Counted from the first letter of the stretch, positions 7,490 through 14,863 are shown. The stretch is 32,494 nucleotides of DNA from Candidatus Saccharimonadota bacterium (GCA_027450065.1 DAIDKK010000010.1:1-32494); one strand, 5' to 3'. A program made the numbers and translations. Notes: a model not told the origin generated them from the letters alone.

Positions 7490-7582
7490 ATGTCTATACC
7501 TATCAAACTTACATACGATACGCCTTCTTTGGTGCGTGTCCGCGTGCGCCGTCCGGGGTGGCAGCAGTACATAAACTACTGA
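7490..7582 (+). CDS. possible 30-residue basic peptide in a stand-alone transcript
   Basis: A 30-codon ORF starts MSIPIKLTYD and ends QQYINY, with RVRVRR in the middle. A full AGGAGG lies at 7480-7485, only 4 bases before the ATG, which is unusual in a window where most starts have no strong ribosome site. Between promoter and ORF lies a hairpin-prone stretch (TGTAG/CTACA near 7451-7467). The transcript ends at a strong terminator. It could be a real micropeptide, a leader peptide with nothing to lead, or a structured RNA whose ORF is incidental. No family is known to me. Confidence 0.4.
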   Translation: MSIPIKLTYDTPSLVRVRVRRPGWQQYINY

Positions 7583-7638
7583 TTGTCTCTGTCATGCGAC
7601 CCGAATGCTGTATGGTAGGCGGCTCAATGACCTAGATA

Positions 7639-7668
7639 AATGGCCTCGCTTATAAAGTGAGGCCATTT
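7639..7668. terminator. bidirectional intrinsic terminator between the orphan transcript and marR
   Basis: AATGGCCTCGC (7639-7649) pairs with GTGAGGCCATT (7657-7667), one wobble, loop TTATAAA, followed by a short T run on the plus strand. The marR stop codon (7650-7652) lies in the loop, so the same hairpin serves both sides. Confidence 0.75.
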
Positions 7669-8117
7669 TGTGCGCATATTCCAATATCTGAAGCGAATGT
7701 GCTGCCGCTTGTCAGCTTTTCCATAATATGCAAAAGCTGCTTCTTTTCGGCTGACGTAAGGGACTCAAGCGGAAAACCATGCATGCCGAGCTGTTCGGCA
7801 ATACGCTGTTGGAGCTGGACGCCAGCTTGTTCAAGGCAGATTGTTTTTATTCTTCTATCCTCTGGGTCACTGCGTCGGGATACAAGTTGTCGATTCTCAA
7901 GCCCATCGACAATACCGGTCACATTTGAGGCATCACAATGAAACAATTTACCAAGATCTTTCATGGGGCGGGGGTTATCAGCGTCGATGAGCATGAGCGT
8001 GACGACCTGGGTACTTGTCAGGTCATAACTTGCGCCGATAGCAACGAGGTGTTGCTTGGCTAGCAGCAAAAATTCTAAGAGTGAGAGGTAAAAAGGTGTA
8101 AGGGTAGGATCTTTCAT
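7650..8117 (-). CDS. MarR family transcriptional regulator
   Basis: 155 residues with the MarR winged-helix layout: N-terminal dimer helix (PFYLSLLEFLLLAKQHL), LTSTQVVTLMLI, the helix-turn-helix PMKDLGKLFHCDASNVTGIVDGLE (about 52-75) and the wing signature SRRSDPEDRRIKTI (about 80-93). It probably represses the divergent MFS exporter and itself, with release by a toxic ligand. The ATG at 8117 is chosen because an upstream in-frame codon at 8168 would place the palindromic operator inside the coding region. The gene ends within a terminator hairpin. The ligand is unknown. Confidence 0.9.
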   Translation of the reverse strand: MKDPTLTPFYLSLLEFLLLAKQHLVAIGASYDLTSTQVVTLMLIDADNPRPMKDLGKLFHCDASNVTGIVDGLENRQLVSRRSDPEDRRIKTICLEQAGVQLQQRIAEQLGMHGFPLESLTSAEKKQLLHIMEKLTSGSTFASDIGICAQNGLTL

Positions 8118-8134
8118 AGTAGCTAGTGTGTGAA

Positions 8135-8157
8135 AATAGTTGACATAGTCAACTATT
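8135..8157. promoter_or_regulatory. palindromic operator, likely MarR-binding
   Basis: A perfect inverted repeat: AATAGTTGAC (8135-8144), spacer ATA, GTCAACTATT (8148-8157). Size and symmetry fit a MarR dimer. It covers the -35 element of the MFS promoter and the region upstream of marR, so bound regulator would block both directions. Confidence 0.8.
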
Positions 8158-8169
8158 GAGTAATACAAT
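8140..8169 (+). promoter_or_regulatory. promoter of the MFS exporter, overlapping the operator
   Basis: TTGACA (8140-8145), 18 bases, TACAAT (8164-8169). The -35 lies wholly within the palindrome at 8135-8157. The mRNA would have a leader of about 45 bases with AAAGGA before the ATG. Confidence 0.75.
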
Positions 8170-8221
8170 AATTATATGTTTATTTTAGTACGGAAATATA
8201 AAAAAAGCAAAGGATTCGTCT

Positions 8222-9676
8222 ATGCCCAATAAACCCCACAATCACTGGCTCATCCTCGTTATTCTGGCGCTCGCCCAGTTTATGGTGGTACTTGATGTTT
8301 CCATCGTGAATGTCGCGTTACCAGCTATCGAAAAAGCATTTCATATGACTGAAACCAGTCTGCAATGGATTGTGACGGCCTATACGCTCGCGTTTGGTGG
8401 TTTTTTGTTGCTTGGCGGCCGAGCGGCGGACCTGTACGGCCGTAAAAAATTATTTATGATTGGTGTCACGATGTTTGGCATTGCCTCGCTGATTGATGGT
8501 ATGGCCCAATCGGGTACAATGCTGATTGGCTTGCGAGCTGTACAGGGACTTTCGGCCGCTCTCATGTCACCAGCTGCGCTTTCAATTGTGCTTGTCACTT
8601 ACCGAGAAGGTCATGAGCGTAACGCTGCTTTGTCTGTCTGGGGAGCTGTTGCTTCTGGCGGTGCCGCCGCTGGTGTGCTGTTCGGCGGCATTATTACCGA
8701 ATATCTTGGTTGGCGCTGGAACTTCCTGATAAACGTCCCGGTTGCAATTGGCGTCCTCATCGCGGCCAGTCGAATGGTGCCAGCTCATGAATCAGAAGAG
8801 ACGCATAATGACCTTGACCTGCCAGGTGCAGTCTCGGTGACGGGTGCACTTATGCTACTTGTCTATGCACTTGTCGAAGCTCCAGCGCATGGTTGGACCG
8901 CCCATTCTACGCTCTTCTATTTTGCTGGTGTGGTGCTACTCCTTGCGTTCTTTGTCTGGAACGAATTACGGAGTAAGCACCCGCTCGTACCATTCAAAAT
9001 ATTTCGCATACGCAATGTAACGGCCGCAAACCTGACCCAGATGCCTATTGTGGCTGGTATGGTTTCAACCTTTTTCTTCACATCGCTCTATGCGCAAACA
9101 ATCCTCGGATTCTCGCCTGTTAAAACGGGTCTTAGTTTCCTGGCGGTACCGATTTCGATTGCACTCTCTGCCACGAATGTACCTCGTCTCGTGAGGAAAA
9201 TTGGCTTTAAGCCCATTCTTATGGTGGCGCCACTTATTACGGCCAGCGCACTGTTTTGGTTAGCGCATGTTCGGGTGGAAGGCACGTACTGGCACGATTT
9301 GCTGCCGGGTTTTATCTTGATGGGGTTAGGCATGGGTGCGACCTTCGTGGCGATTACGATTGCCGCCACGAGTGGTGTAGAGGGGCATGAATCTGGTCTA
9401 GCCTCTGGGCTACTCAATACTTCCCAGCAAATTGGTGGAGCGATTGGCCTCGCTATTTTGACGGGTATCGCCTCATCCGCCGCTGCTCACTACTTCAAGA
9501 CTTTGCATGGAGCGACGAGCCGACTAACACCTCTAGCTGCCCAGGTGCAGGGCTTTCACGCTGCATTTTATGTCGCCACGGGATTCATGATAGCAGCAGC
9601 CCTCATTGCGAGCCTTCTCCTCAAGAACCAGAAGCCAGCGGCGCAGGAAATTTCTCCTGTTGCCCATGTCGGCTAA
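8222..9676 (+). CDS. MFS drug exporter, DHA2 (EmrB/QacA) family, 14 membrane helices
   Basis: 484 residues. Motifs of the DHA2 subfamily are clear: VVLDVSIVNVALPAIEKAF (about 22-40, motif D1), WIVTAYTLAFGGFLLLGGRAADLYGRKK (motif A, about 50-77), RAVQGLSAALMSPAALSIVL (motif B, about 104-123) and a motif C-like GGAAAGVLFGGIITEYLGWRWNFLINVP. The N- and C-terminal halves each have about six helices plus two central ones, as in proton-driven exporters of drugs, dyes and detergents. The start has AAAGGA upstream and a clean leader. It diverges from marR and shares its operator, a typical efflux cassette. For a small epibiont it could protect against host or oral toxic compounds; the substrate is unknown. 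Confidence 0.93.
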   Translation: MPNKPHNHWLILVILALAQFMVVLDVSIVNVALPAIEKAFHMTETSLQWIVTAYTLAFGGFLLLGGRAADLYGRKKLFMIGVTMFGIASLIDGMAQSGTMLIGLRAVQGLSAALMSPAALSIVLVTYREGHERNAALSVWGAVASGGAAAGVLFGGIITEYLGWRWNFLINVPVAIGVLIAASRMVPAHESEETHNDLDLPGAVSVTGALMLLVYALVEAPAHGWTAHSTLFYFAGVVLLLAFFVWNELRSKHPLVPFKIFRIRNVTAANLTQMPIVAGMVSTFFFTSLYAQTILGFSPVKTGLSFLAVPISIALSATNVPRLVRKIGFKPILMVAPLITASALFWLAHVRVEGTYWHDLLPGFILMGLGMGATFVAITIAATSGVEGHESGLASGLLNTSQQIGGAIGLAILTGIASSAAAHYFKTLHGATSRLTPLAAQVQGFHAAFYVATGFMIAAALIASLLLKNQKPAAQEISPVAHVG

Positions 9677-9702
9677 TCTGTTCGCAAGAAATTGTCGCTA
9701 CG

Positions 9703-10368
9703 TTATTTAGTTTGGGCTAGCGCTACATCAAGCAGCTTACTAAATGCAGCAAGGCTTGGTTGGCCCTTGGCGTCAACGAGACTCGAATTATCGAGTTTCT
9801 TACCATCAAGGAAGAAGGTAGGCGTCGACATTTCATCACCGGTGGCCTTGAAGGCGTCTAGGTCAGCATTAATACGATTGTTGACCGTTGCGCTTGCGTA
9901 GTCTGTCTTAAACTTGGTGACATTCAGACCAAGCTGTTTTGCAAAGCTCACAAAGTAATCGTTGAGGACATTCTGGCTCGCTACCCAACCGCTCTGGCCA
10001 TTGACGTCTTGGTTTTGGTACAAGAGATCATGCATTTCCCAGAATTTACCCTGCATATCAGCGGCTTCGGCAGCACGGGCGCCCGCAAATGCGTTGGGGT
10101 GAATAGAACTCAGGGGGAGATTACGGAATTGGAATCGTATTTTTGCATCGTATAACTGTTGTACCGCGTGGGTTACAGGGTAGAATTCACCGCAGGCGGG
10201 GCATTGGTAGTCGCCATACTCAAGCAGGGTGACTTTGCTGCTTAGGTTACCTTTGATATGGTTTGTGGCCGTTGCTGTGCTGGTACTCTTTGAGCGGTTA
10301 TTGAAAAAAAGTGCCCCACCAAAAACAAGTATAATTATGCCGATAATTGCCCAAAATCGTTTATCCAT
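9703..10368 (-). CDS. membrane-anchored DsbA-family thiol oxidoreductase
   Basis: 221 residues. A short basic start (MDKR) and a hydrophobic helix (about 5-22) anchor the protein, then a Ser/Thr linker leads to a thioredoxin-like domain: VTLLEYGDYQCPACGEFYPV with the CPAC active site at Cys56 and Cys59, then FRNLPLSSIHPNAF with the cis-Pro region, an inserted helical part (AAEAADMQGKFWEMHDLLYQNQ) and GDEMSTPTFFLDGKKL near the end. This is the thioredoxin_4 type common in Gram-positive and CPR bacteria, acting outside the membrane to make or shuffle disulfides. Several secreted proteins in this window have paired Cys residues that could be clients. The start has AGGGAG 9 bases upstream. It converges on the MFS gene. 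Confidence 0.9.
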   Translation of the reverse strand: MDKRFWAIIGIIILVFGGALFFNNRSKSTSTATATNHIKGNLSSKVTLLEYGDYQCPACGEFYPVTHAVQQLYDAKIRFQFRNLPLSSIHPNAFAGARAAEAADMQGKFWEMHDLLYQNQDVNGQSGWVASQNVLNDYFVSFAKQLGLNVTKFKTDYASATVNNRINADLDAFKATGDEMSTPTFFLDGKKLDNSSLVDAKGQPSLAAFSKLLDVALAQTK

Positions 10369-10467
10369 ATGCGTAAGCTCCCTATGTAAGTAGTAATTAT
10401 GGTATCACATCCAAGGACGGAAACGCATAACCTAAGGGTTTAACTGATTGATGCGCAGGAAAGGTAT

Positions 10468-11559
10468 ATGCGATATACTCATATCTATATGATGTCGTTT
10501 ATCTTTGGTTTCCTTTGCGCCATGCTTGCTATTGCGTTTGCAGCCCTCTATAGGGCATTCGCGCATACAAGCGCCAAAGAGCTGAAACGGCGCGCGCGTC
10601 AAGGCGACGAGATTGCGATATTACTCTACCGAACAATATCGTATGGGCTTTCAGCCAAGTTTATTTTAGGTGGCTTGGGGCTCCTAAGCCTGTATGGTGC
10701 GTTCGTCCTGCTTGTCGATGCCCTGGGCGCTTGGCTGGCGTTACCATTACTGCTGGTACTAGGTATGGTGGGAGCATTATTCATTGATTCCAAGGGTGGC
10801 ACGGCCAAAACGGCAACGTGGCTCGCCGTGCATATCTCTCCGGTGCTCGCCTGGATTATTGAGCGGCTTCACCCGGTTCTCGATTGGGTGGTGAGGGCTA
10901 TGCGTCGCCTATTTCCCGTTCATCTCCATAGCGGACTCTACGAGAAGGAAGATTTGGTGGCACTACTGGAGCAGCAAAAGCGGCAACCTGATAATCGTAT
11001 CCCTCATGGTGAAATTGATCTTCTAACTCATGCGCTTCGGTTCGGCGAACAAACGGTGGCCGATACGTTAGTGCCAAAACGAGTGGTGAAGGCTGTGTCG
11101 GCTGATGAAAGCATTGGGCCAGTACTCATGGACGAGCTTCATAGTAGTGGCCACAGTCGGTTCCCCGTCTATGAAACAAAAAAGGATAACCTCGTGGGGG
11201 TGCTATATCTCCATGATTTGGTCGCAACCAAGCGAACGGGCGCTGTGCGGGGTCTTATGCGCACGAAGCTGACCTATGTGCACGAAGATTTTACGTTGTA
11301 CCAAACGCTGCAAGCCTTCATAAAAACGAAGCAGCATCTGTTTATTGTGGTGAATAGTTTTGAAGAGTACGTCGGTATCATCACTATCGAAGATGTGCTT
11401 GAGCGTGTCATTGGTGAGTTGATAATTGATGAATTTGATCAGTACGACGATCTTCGGGTAGTTGCCGCAGCGGCTGCCAAAAAAGATCATGATAAACATC
11501 ACGAACCGCACGCCTCTACCGAAGGGTCTACCGATGACACCTCGGAAGTGGTAAAATAA
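10468..11559 (+). CDS. membrane protein with paired CBS domains (CNNM/CorC-like)
   Basis: 363 residues. The N-terminal part has three hydrophobic segments (about 8-28, 58-75 and 78-102) joined to a cytosolic region with GEIDLLTHALRFGEQTVADTLVPKR, the lead-in seen in HlyC/CorC/CNNM proteins, and two CBS motifs (about 211-255 with HSRFPVYETKKDNLVGVLYLHDL; about 270-330 with QHLFIVVNSFEEYVGIITIEDVLERVIGE). The usual C-terminal CorC_HlyC domain is missing; instead there is a His/Asp/Lys-rich tail (DHDKHHEPH). Related proteins transport or regulate Mg2+ or other ions. The start at 10468 has AGGAAAGG upstream; an alternative ATG at 10489 lies 9 bases after a TATACT, so either may be used. Confidence 0.82.
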   Translation: MRYTHIYMMSFIFGFLCAMLAIAFAALYRAFAHTSAKELKRRARQGDEIAILLYRTISYGLSAKFILGGLGLLSLYGAFVLLVDALGAWLALPLLLVLGMVGALFIDSKGGTAKTATWLAVHISPVLAWIIERLHPVLDWVVRAMRRLFPVHLHSGLYEKEDLVALLEQQKRQPDNRIPHGEIDLLTHALRFGEQTVADTLVPKRVVKAVSADESIGPVLMDELHSSGHSRFPVYETKKDNLVGVLYLHDLVATKRTGAVRGLMRTKLTYVHEDFTLYQTLQAFIKTKQHLFIVVNSFEEYVGIITIEDVLERVIGELIIDEFDQYDDLRVVAAAAAKKDHDKHHEPHASTEGSTDDTSEVVK

Positions 11560-11685
11560 CCCCGATGATACGAACAGCGGCACAGAATATAAATCCACGG
11601 GTCGGCAGGTAGCTTCTATTGTGCGTGGCTAACTGTGTACCCGGCCCGCTCTTGCGCCCACCAATAACTCTATCTAGGAAAAACA

Positions 11686-13449
11686 ATGAGAACATGTATA
11701 TCTGATACCAAACAAAGCATCGGTGAAACCGTAACAGTCATGGGTTGGGTACAATCACGCCGCGACCACGGTGGATTGGTATTTGTTGATCTCCGTGATC
11801 ACACCGGCATACTGCAGTTGGTTATTAACCCAGAAACCGAAGAAGCGTTTACCATCGCAGGTGATTTGCGTGATGAATTTGTCATCGCCGCCACGGGTAC
11901 GGTTACAGAGCGAGCCGAAGATTTGCGTAATCCCAATCTTGAAACTGGCGATATCGAAATGAAAGTAGCTGATTTTCGGATTCTCAACAAGGCTGATACG
12001 CTTCCGATTCAGCCCTTTGCCGAAGCGCAAGCGAACGAAGAGCTTCGGCTGAAGTATCGGTATCTCGATTTACGTCGCCCAAAAATGCAGACCATGCTCA
12101 AAAAGCGTGCCGAATACTACAAAAGGATGCGTACCTATCTTGAGGAACAGGATTTCATAGAGGTCACGACGCCAATTCTTGCCAACAGTAGCCCAGAAGG
12201 AGCCCGTGATTTTCTGATTCCGTCACGCATTCACCCGGGTGCATTCTATGCTTTGCCACAGGCGCCGCAGCAATTTAAGCAGTTGCTGATGGTCGGTGGT
12301 GTGCCACGCTACTATCAGTTGGCGGCTTGTTTCCGTGATGAAGATCCTCGGGCCGATCGTTTGTATGGTGAGTTCTACCAGCTTGATCTCGAGATGTCAT
12401 TCGTAGAGGACGGTGAAGAGGTCCGCACTACAATGGATCCACTTATCAGGCAGCTCGTGACGGATTTTGCTGGTAAACAATTACTGAGCGAAACCATACA
12501 ACGCATACCGTACGCTGAAGCCATGGAACGTTACGGCTCAGACAAGCCGGATTTACGCTTTGGCATGGAATTGATTGAATTGTCTGATGTATTTGCAGAG
12601 TCAGGCTTTGGCGTCTTTAAAAACGCTATCACGAATGGTGGTGCCGTGAAGGCTATCTGTGTGAAGGGCGGTGCAAGCTTGAGCCGATCTCAGATAGATA
12701 CTTTTACTGACGTTGCCAAGTCTGAAGGTGCGGGCGGGCTGGCCTACCTGACCTATAAAGATGGTGAAGTACAATCACCAATTGCAAAGTTTATGTCTGA
12801 AACGGAGCTGGCAGAAGTACGCAGCCGCGCTCAGGCAGAGGACGGCGATGCGGTATTCTTTGGGGCCGATGTGCGTCATAAGGTCAATAAAGTACTAGGG
12901 CGCTTACGGAGCGAGTTTGCCGAGCATTTTAATCTGAAGGACCCAAACGTTGTTGCCCTGGCCTGGATCGTTGATTTTCCATTCTACGAACTCGATGAGA
13001 AGACGGGCAAACTGGACTTTGGCCATAACCCGTTCAGTATGCCAAAGGGTGGGGCGGCCACACTTGATAGCACCGAGAACAAGCTTGAGATTCTCGCTGA
13101 CCAGTATGATATGGTCGCAAATGGCTACGAAATTTGTAGCGGTGGTGTGCGGAATCATAACCCAGAGGTGCTGTATAAAGTCTTTGGTTTACTGGGCTTC
13201 AGCGAAAGCTATGTCGAGGAAAAGTTTGGGGCTATGCTAAACGCATTCAAATACGGCGCGCCGCCGCACGCTGGTTGTGCCTTTGGGGTTGACCGACTGT
13301 TTATGGTGCTGATGGACGAAAGTAATATTCGAGAAATCGTGGCTTTCCCCAAAAACGGGGCAGGTGTTGACCTGATGATGAACTCGCCATCCCACGTCGA
13401 ACCAAACCAACTTACCGACCTCTCTATCGCCATTACTGAACAAGAGTAA
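11686..13449 (+). CDS. aspS: aspartate--tRNA ligase, possibly non-discriminating
   Basis: 587 residues, full bacterial-type AspRS. The N-terminal OB-fold anticodon-binding domain reads GWVQSRRDHGGLVFVDLRD; class II motifs follow: motif 2 region YYQLAACFRDEDPRADR, an inserted GAD domain (about 280-410), and motif 3 GCAFGVDRLFMVL near the C terminus. It charges tRNA-Asp and, perhaps, tRNA-Asn. His28 sits where discriminating enzymes such as E. coli carry Leu and where non-discriminating bacterial AspRS carry His, which suggests it also makes Asp-tRNA-Asn for amidation by GatCAB. A 126-base leader (11560-11685) precedes it with AGGAA before the ATG; no T-box signature (no GGGTGG-type antiterminator) is visible in it. 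aspS is convergent with the AlkA-like gene, 11 bases apart. Confidence 0.97.
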   Translation: MRTCISDTKQSIGETVTVMGWVQSRRDHGGLVFVDLRDHTGILQLVINPETEEAFTIAGDLRDEFVIAATGTVTERAEDLRNPNLETGDIEMKVADFRILNKADTLPIQPFAEAQANEELRLKYRYLDLRRPKMQTMLKKRAEYYKRMRTYLEEQDFIEVTTPILANSSPEGARDFLIPSRIHPGAFYALPQAPQQFKQLLMVGGVPRYYQLAACFRDEDPRADRLYGEFYQLDLEMSFVEDGEEVRTTMDPLIRQLVTDFAGKQLLSETIQRIPYAEAMERYGSDKPDLRFGMELIELSDVFAESGFGVFKNAITNGGAVKAICVKGGASLSRSQIDTFTDVAKSEGAGGLAYLTYKDGEVQSPIAKFMSETELAEVRSRAQAEDGDAVFFGADVRHKVNKVLGRLRSEFAEHFNLKDPNVVALAWIVDFPFYELDEKTGKLDFGHNPFSMPKGGAATLDSTENKLEILADQYDMVANGYEICSGGVRNHNPEVLYKVFGLLGFSESYVEEKFGAMLNAFKYGAPPHAGCAFGVDRLFMVLMDESNIREIVAFPKNGAGVDLMMNSPSHVEPNQLTDLSIAITEQE

Positions 13450-13460
13450 GTAGTTTTATT

Positions 13461-14081
13461 TTAGGTAGCAGTGGATGGTTCGTTGTCGAGTGACTTCCAG
13501 ACGTACCAACAGGCGTACGATTCGTACGGGTGCCATTGATGTGCTGTGCTGATAGCCTCGACGGTTGCTTTATCGGGTATGGCGTCTAACCCATACAATT
13601 TCCTGATGCCATTGCGTACGCCGAGGTCGCCGTAAGCGAGTACGTCTTTGCGCCCCATGCAAAAGATGAGGAACATATGCACCGTCCACACGCCAATGCC
13701 TTTGACAGCCGTGAGTTCCGTAATAACTTGGTCATTCGTCAGGTTATCAAGATGATTAAACTTGATTGCGCCGTCTTGTACATGGTGCGCCAGGTCTTGA
13801 ATGTAGCGGGCTTTTGGCCGACTGAGTCCAGCACTACGCATTGTTTCAATATCAGTTTCTATAATTTGCTCGGGGGTCGGGAAAGTACCGCTAAATAAAT
13901 CTACGAATCGTTTTGTAATGCTTGCACCTGCTTTCACGCTCAGCTGTTGGCTGATGATGCTTTCGACGAGCTCTTGATAATAATTACCATGAGCTTGTAT
14001 AGTTGGTGTTCCGAATCTCTTCACCAGCGGAGCGAGCACCGAATCAACTTGTTGTAGGTAAATAGCCCCAGCATCTTGCAT
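13461..14081 (-). CDS. DNA-3-methyladenine glycosylase II (AlkA-like HhH-GPD)
   Basis: 206 residues. The protein shows YYQELVESIISQQLSVKAG (about 34-52), the HhH motif LTAVKGIGVWTVHMFLIF (about 123-140) and the catalytic Asp in AYGDLGVRNG (Asp152), so the active site is intact. Such enzymes cut alkylated or deaminated purines from DNA in base excision repair. It is smaller than E. coli AlkA and lacks its N-terminal TBP-like domain, like many bacterial minimal forms. ATG at 14081 is preferred to the longer in-frame start at 14126, because the sequence between is hairpin and promoter material and an extended -10 (TGGTAGCAT) ends 7 bases before it. Confidence 0.9.
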   Translation of the reverse strand: MQDAGAIYLQQVDSVLAPLVKRFGTPTIQAHGNYYQELVESIISQQLSVKAGASITKRFVDLFSGTFPTPEQIIETDIETMRSAGLSRPKARYIQDLAHHVQDGAIKFNHLDNLTNDQVITELTAVKGIGVWTVHMFLIFCMGRKDVLAYGDLGVRNGIRKLYGLDAIPDKATVEAISTAHQWHPYESYACWYVWKSLDNEPSTAT

Positions 14082-14088
14082 ACCATTT

Positions 14089-14097
14089 ATGCTACCA
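14089..14097 (-). promoter_or_regulatory. extended -10 of the AlkA-like gene
   Basis: Minus-strand TGGTAGCAT, ending 7 bases before the ATG at 14081. Only four of six -10 bases match, but the TG and spacing fit the pattern of other genes here. Confidence 0.4.
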
Positions 14098-14110
14098 TTT
14101 TTATACAAAT

Positions 14111-14138
14111 AGAGCGCTCGGTGCACCGCGAGCGCTCT
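14111..14138. terminator. strong hairpin, probable terminator of the small membrane protein gene
   Basis: A perfect 10-bp stem, AGAGCGCTCG (14111-14120) with CGAGCGCTCT (14129-14138), loop of 8. Reading on the minus strand it lies between the stop at 14160 and the AlkA-like start. The tail after it (ATTTGTAT) is not a pure T run, so termination is likely but not certain. Confidence 0.6.
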
Positions 14139-14159
14139 ACTATACCCTACGGCTAAGTC

Positions 14160-14339
14160 CTACCAGCCGAAGGCTTGTGCCAAGATCCACAGAGCGGTGG
14201 CTATGGATATAAAAAATAACCCTAAGCCAACCGGTGAACCCCAGCTAAACCATGAGCCCCACGACCGCCAGTACTTCTTGTTCTCGAGCCAGTACTTCAT
14301 GCCGTCTTCTTGGGCTTTCTTTTTATCTGCGTCTGTCAT
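14160..14339 (-). CDS. small Trp-rich membrane protein, 59 residues
   Basis: Reading the minus strand from the ATG at 14339 gives 59 codons: a charged, helical N-terminal half (MTDADKKKAQEDGMKYWLEN) and a striking aromatic stretch W-R-S-W-G-S-W-F-S-W-G-S (24-35), then one membrane helix (about 36-56) and a TAG stop. Seven Trp residues in 59 is extreme. A GGAGA lies 4 bases before the ATG and a TGGTATATC element further upstream could be its -10. The hairpin at 14111-14138 follows. The topology is N-in or N-out unknown, and no family is recognised. The gene is below common annotation length limits and would be easily missed. Confidence 0.7.
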   Translation of the reverse strand: MTDADKKKAQEDGMKYWLENKKYWRSWGSWFSWGSPVGLGLFFISIATALWILAQAFGW

Positions 14340-14441
14340 AGTTTCTCCAAACGTGTTTACGAATGAGATATACCACTATAGCTCGATTGTCGCATCGACC
14401 TTGCATACATCGTGCGCTATATTGGTTTGCTTGGATGGCGT

Positions 14442-14468
14442 GTGGTCTGGCTTGTGGTCTGGCTTGTG
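14442..14468 (+). repeat. short tandem repeat, 12-base unit
   Basis: GTGGTCTGGCTT occurs twice head to tail (14442-14453, 14454-14465), followed by GTG, 2.25 copies. It lies in the 221-base gap between two small minus-strand genes (14340-14560), where I see no other gene apart from the promoter side of the 59-residue protein. Confidence 0.85.
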
Positions 14469-14560
14469 ATGTATGGTCCTTAAGCAGGCAGGACGCACAA
14501 GCAGCTGTAATAGACCGCCATTTCAAAGACTATTGAATCATACATACGCCAAGCTGGCAA

Positions 14561-14734
14561 TTACGCTTTAAAATCTTGGATAAGAAGTTTCGCGCCAGAT
14601 TTCGTGACGACTACGCGCTGACGTTCTTGCCAGCCGAGTTCGCGCATGGTTTCTACTGGGATACTTATCGTGTAGGTACCATGAGACTTTTGTATACTTC
14701 TTATGTTTTCTTGTCCAACTTTTCTTCTACCCAT
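14561..14734 (-). CDS. AbrB/SpoVT-type swapped-hairpin DNA-binding protein, 57 residues
   Basis: Minus-strand ORF from the ATG at 14734: MGRRKVGQENIRSIQKS, then SHGTYTISIPVETMRELGW (17-35) and QRVVVTKSGAKLLIQDF (39-55). This strand-helix-strand pattern with a S-IP-E-R-LGW core is the AbrB swapped-hairpin fold, here as a single-domain protein that would act as a dimer or tetramer. It could be a transition-type regulator or the antitoxin-like half of a toxin-antitoxin pair; no toxin-like gene adjoins it. The extended -10 TGCTAAAAT ends 6 bases before the ATG, so the mRNA would be leaderless. A 13-bp inverted repeat lies just upstream and is a good candidate for autoregulation. Confidence 0.8.
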   Translation of the reverse strand: MGRRKVGQENIRSIQKSHGTYTISIPVETMRELGWQERQRVVVTKSGAKLLIQDFKA

Positions 14735-14740
14735 AGCCTG

Positions 14741-14749
14741 ATTTTAGCA
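14741..14749 (-). promoter_or_regulatory. extended -10 of the AbrB-type gene
   Basis: Minus-strand TGCTAAAAT, ending 6 bases before the ATG at 14734. The inverted repeat at 14754-14791 occupies the expected -35 region. Confidence 0.6.
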
Positions 14750-14753
14750 CAAG

Positions 14754-14791
14754 AAATACTAGCTTTAAATCTAGTATAAAAGCTAGTATTT
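14754..14791. repeat. 13-bp perfect inverted repeat, probable AbrB-type operator
   Basis: AAATACTAGCTTT (14754-14766) and AAAGCTAGTATTT (14779-14791) are perfect reverse complements. The 12-base spacer contains a third CTAGTAT (14771-14777), so three half-sites occur in 38 bases. It lies right upstream of the AbrB-type gene and contains a second possible -10 (TATACT on the minus strand). Confidence 0.75.
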
Positions 14792-14863
14792 ATGCGTAAT
14801 TAAAACTCCCGAATCCGAACCGTAGAAGAAAATATGACAGAGTAGGAAAGGGTTGTGCGTGGA

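Noticed and set aside
7379-7668. tmRNA or another known housekeeping RNA in the nadD-marR gap
   Set aside because: A promoter, a short ORF and a terminator are present, but there is no tRNA-like end pairing with a CCA tail, no tag ending in Ala-Ala, and no RNase P or SRP RNA core motif.
11560-11685. T-box or other riboswitch in the aspS leader
   Set aside because: The 126-base leader can fold, but lacks the T-box antiterminator bulge sequence and a terminator with a T run.
14442-14468. CRISPR-like repeat
   Set aside because: Two adjacent 12-base units without spacers; this is a simple tandem duplication. No CRISPR array or cas gene was seen in the window.
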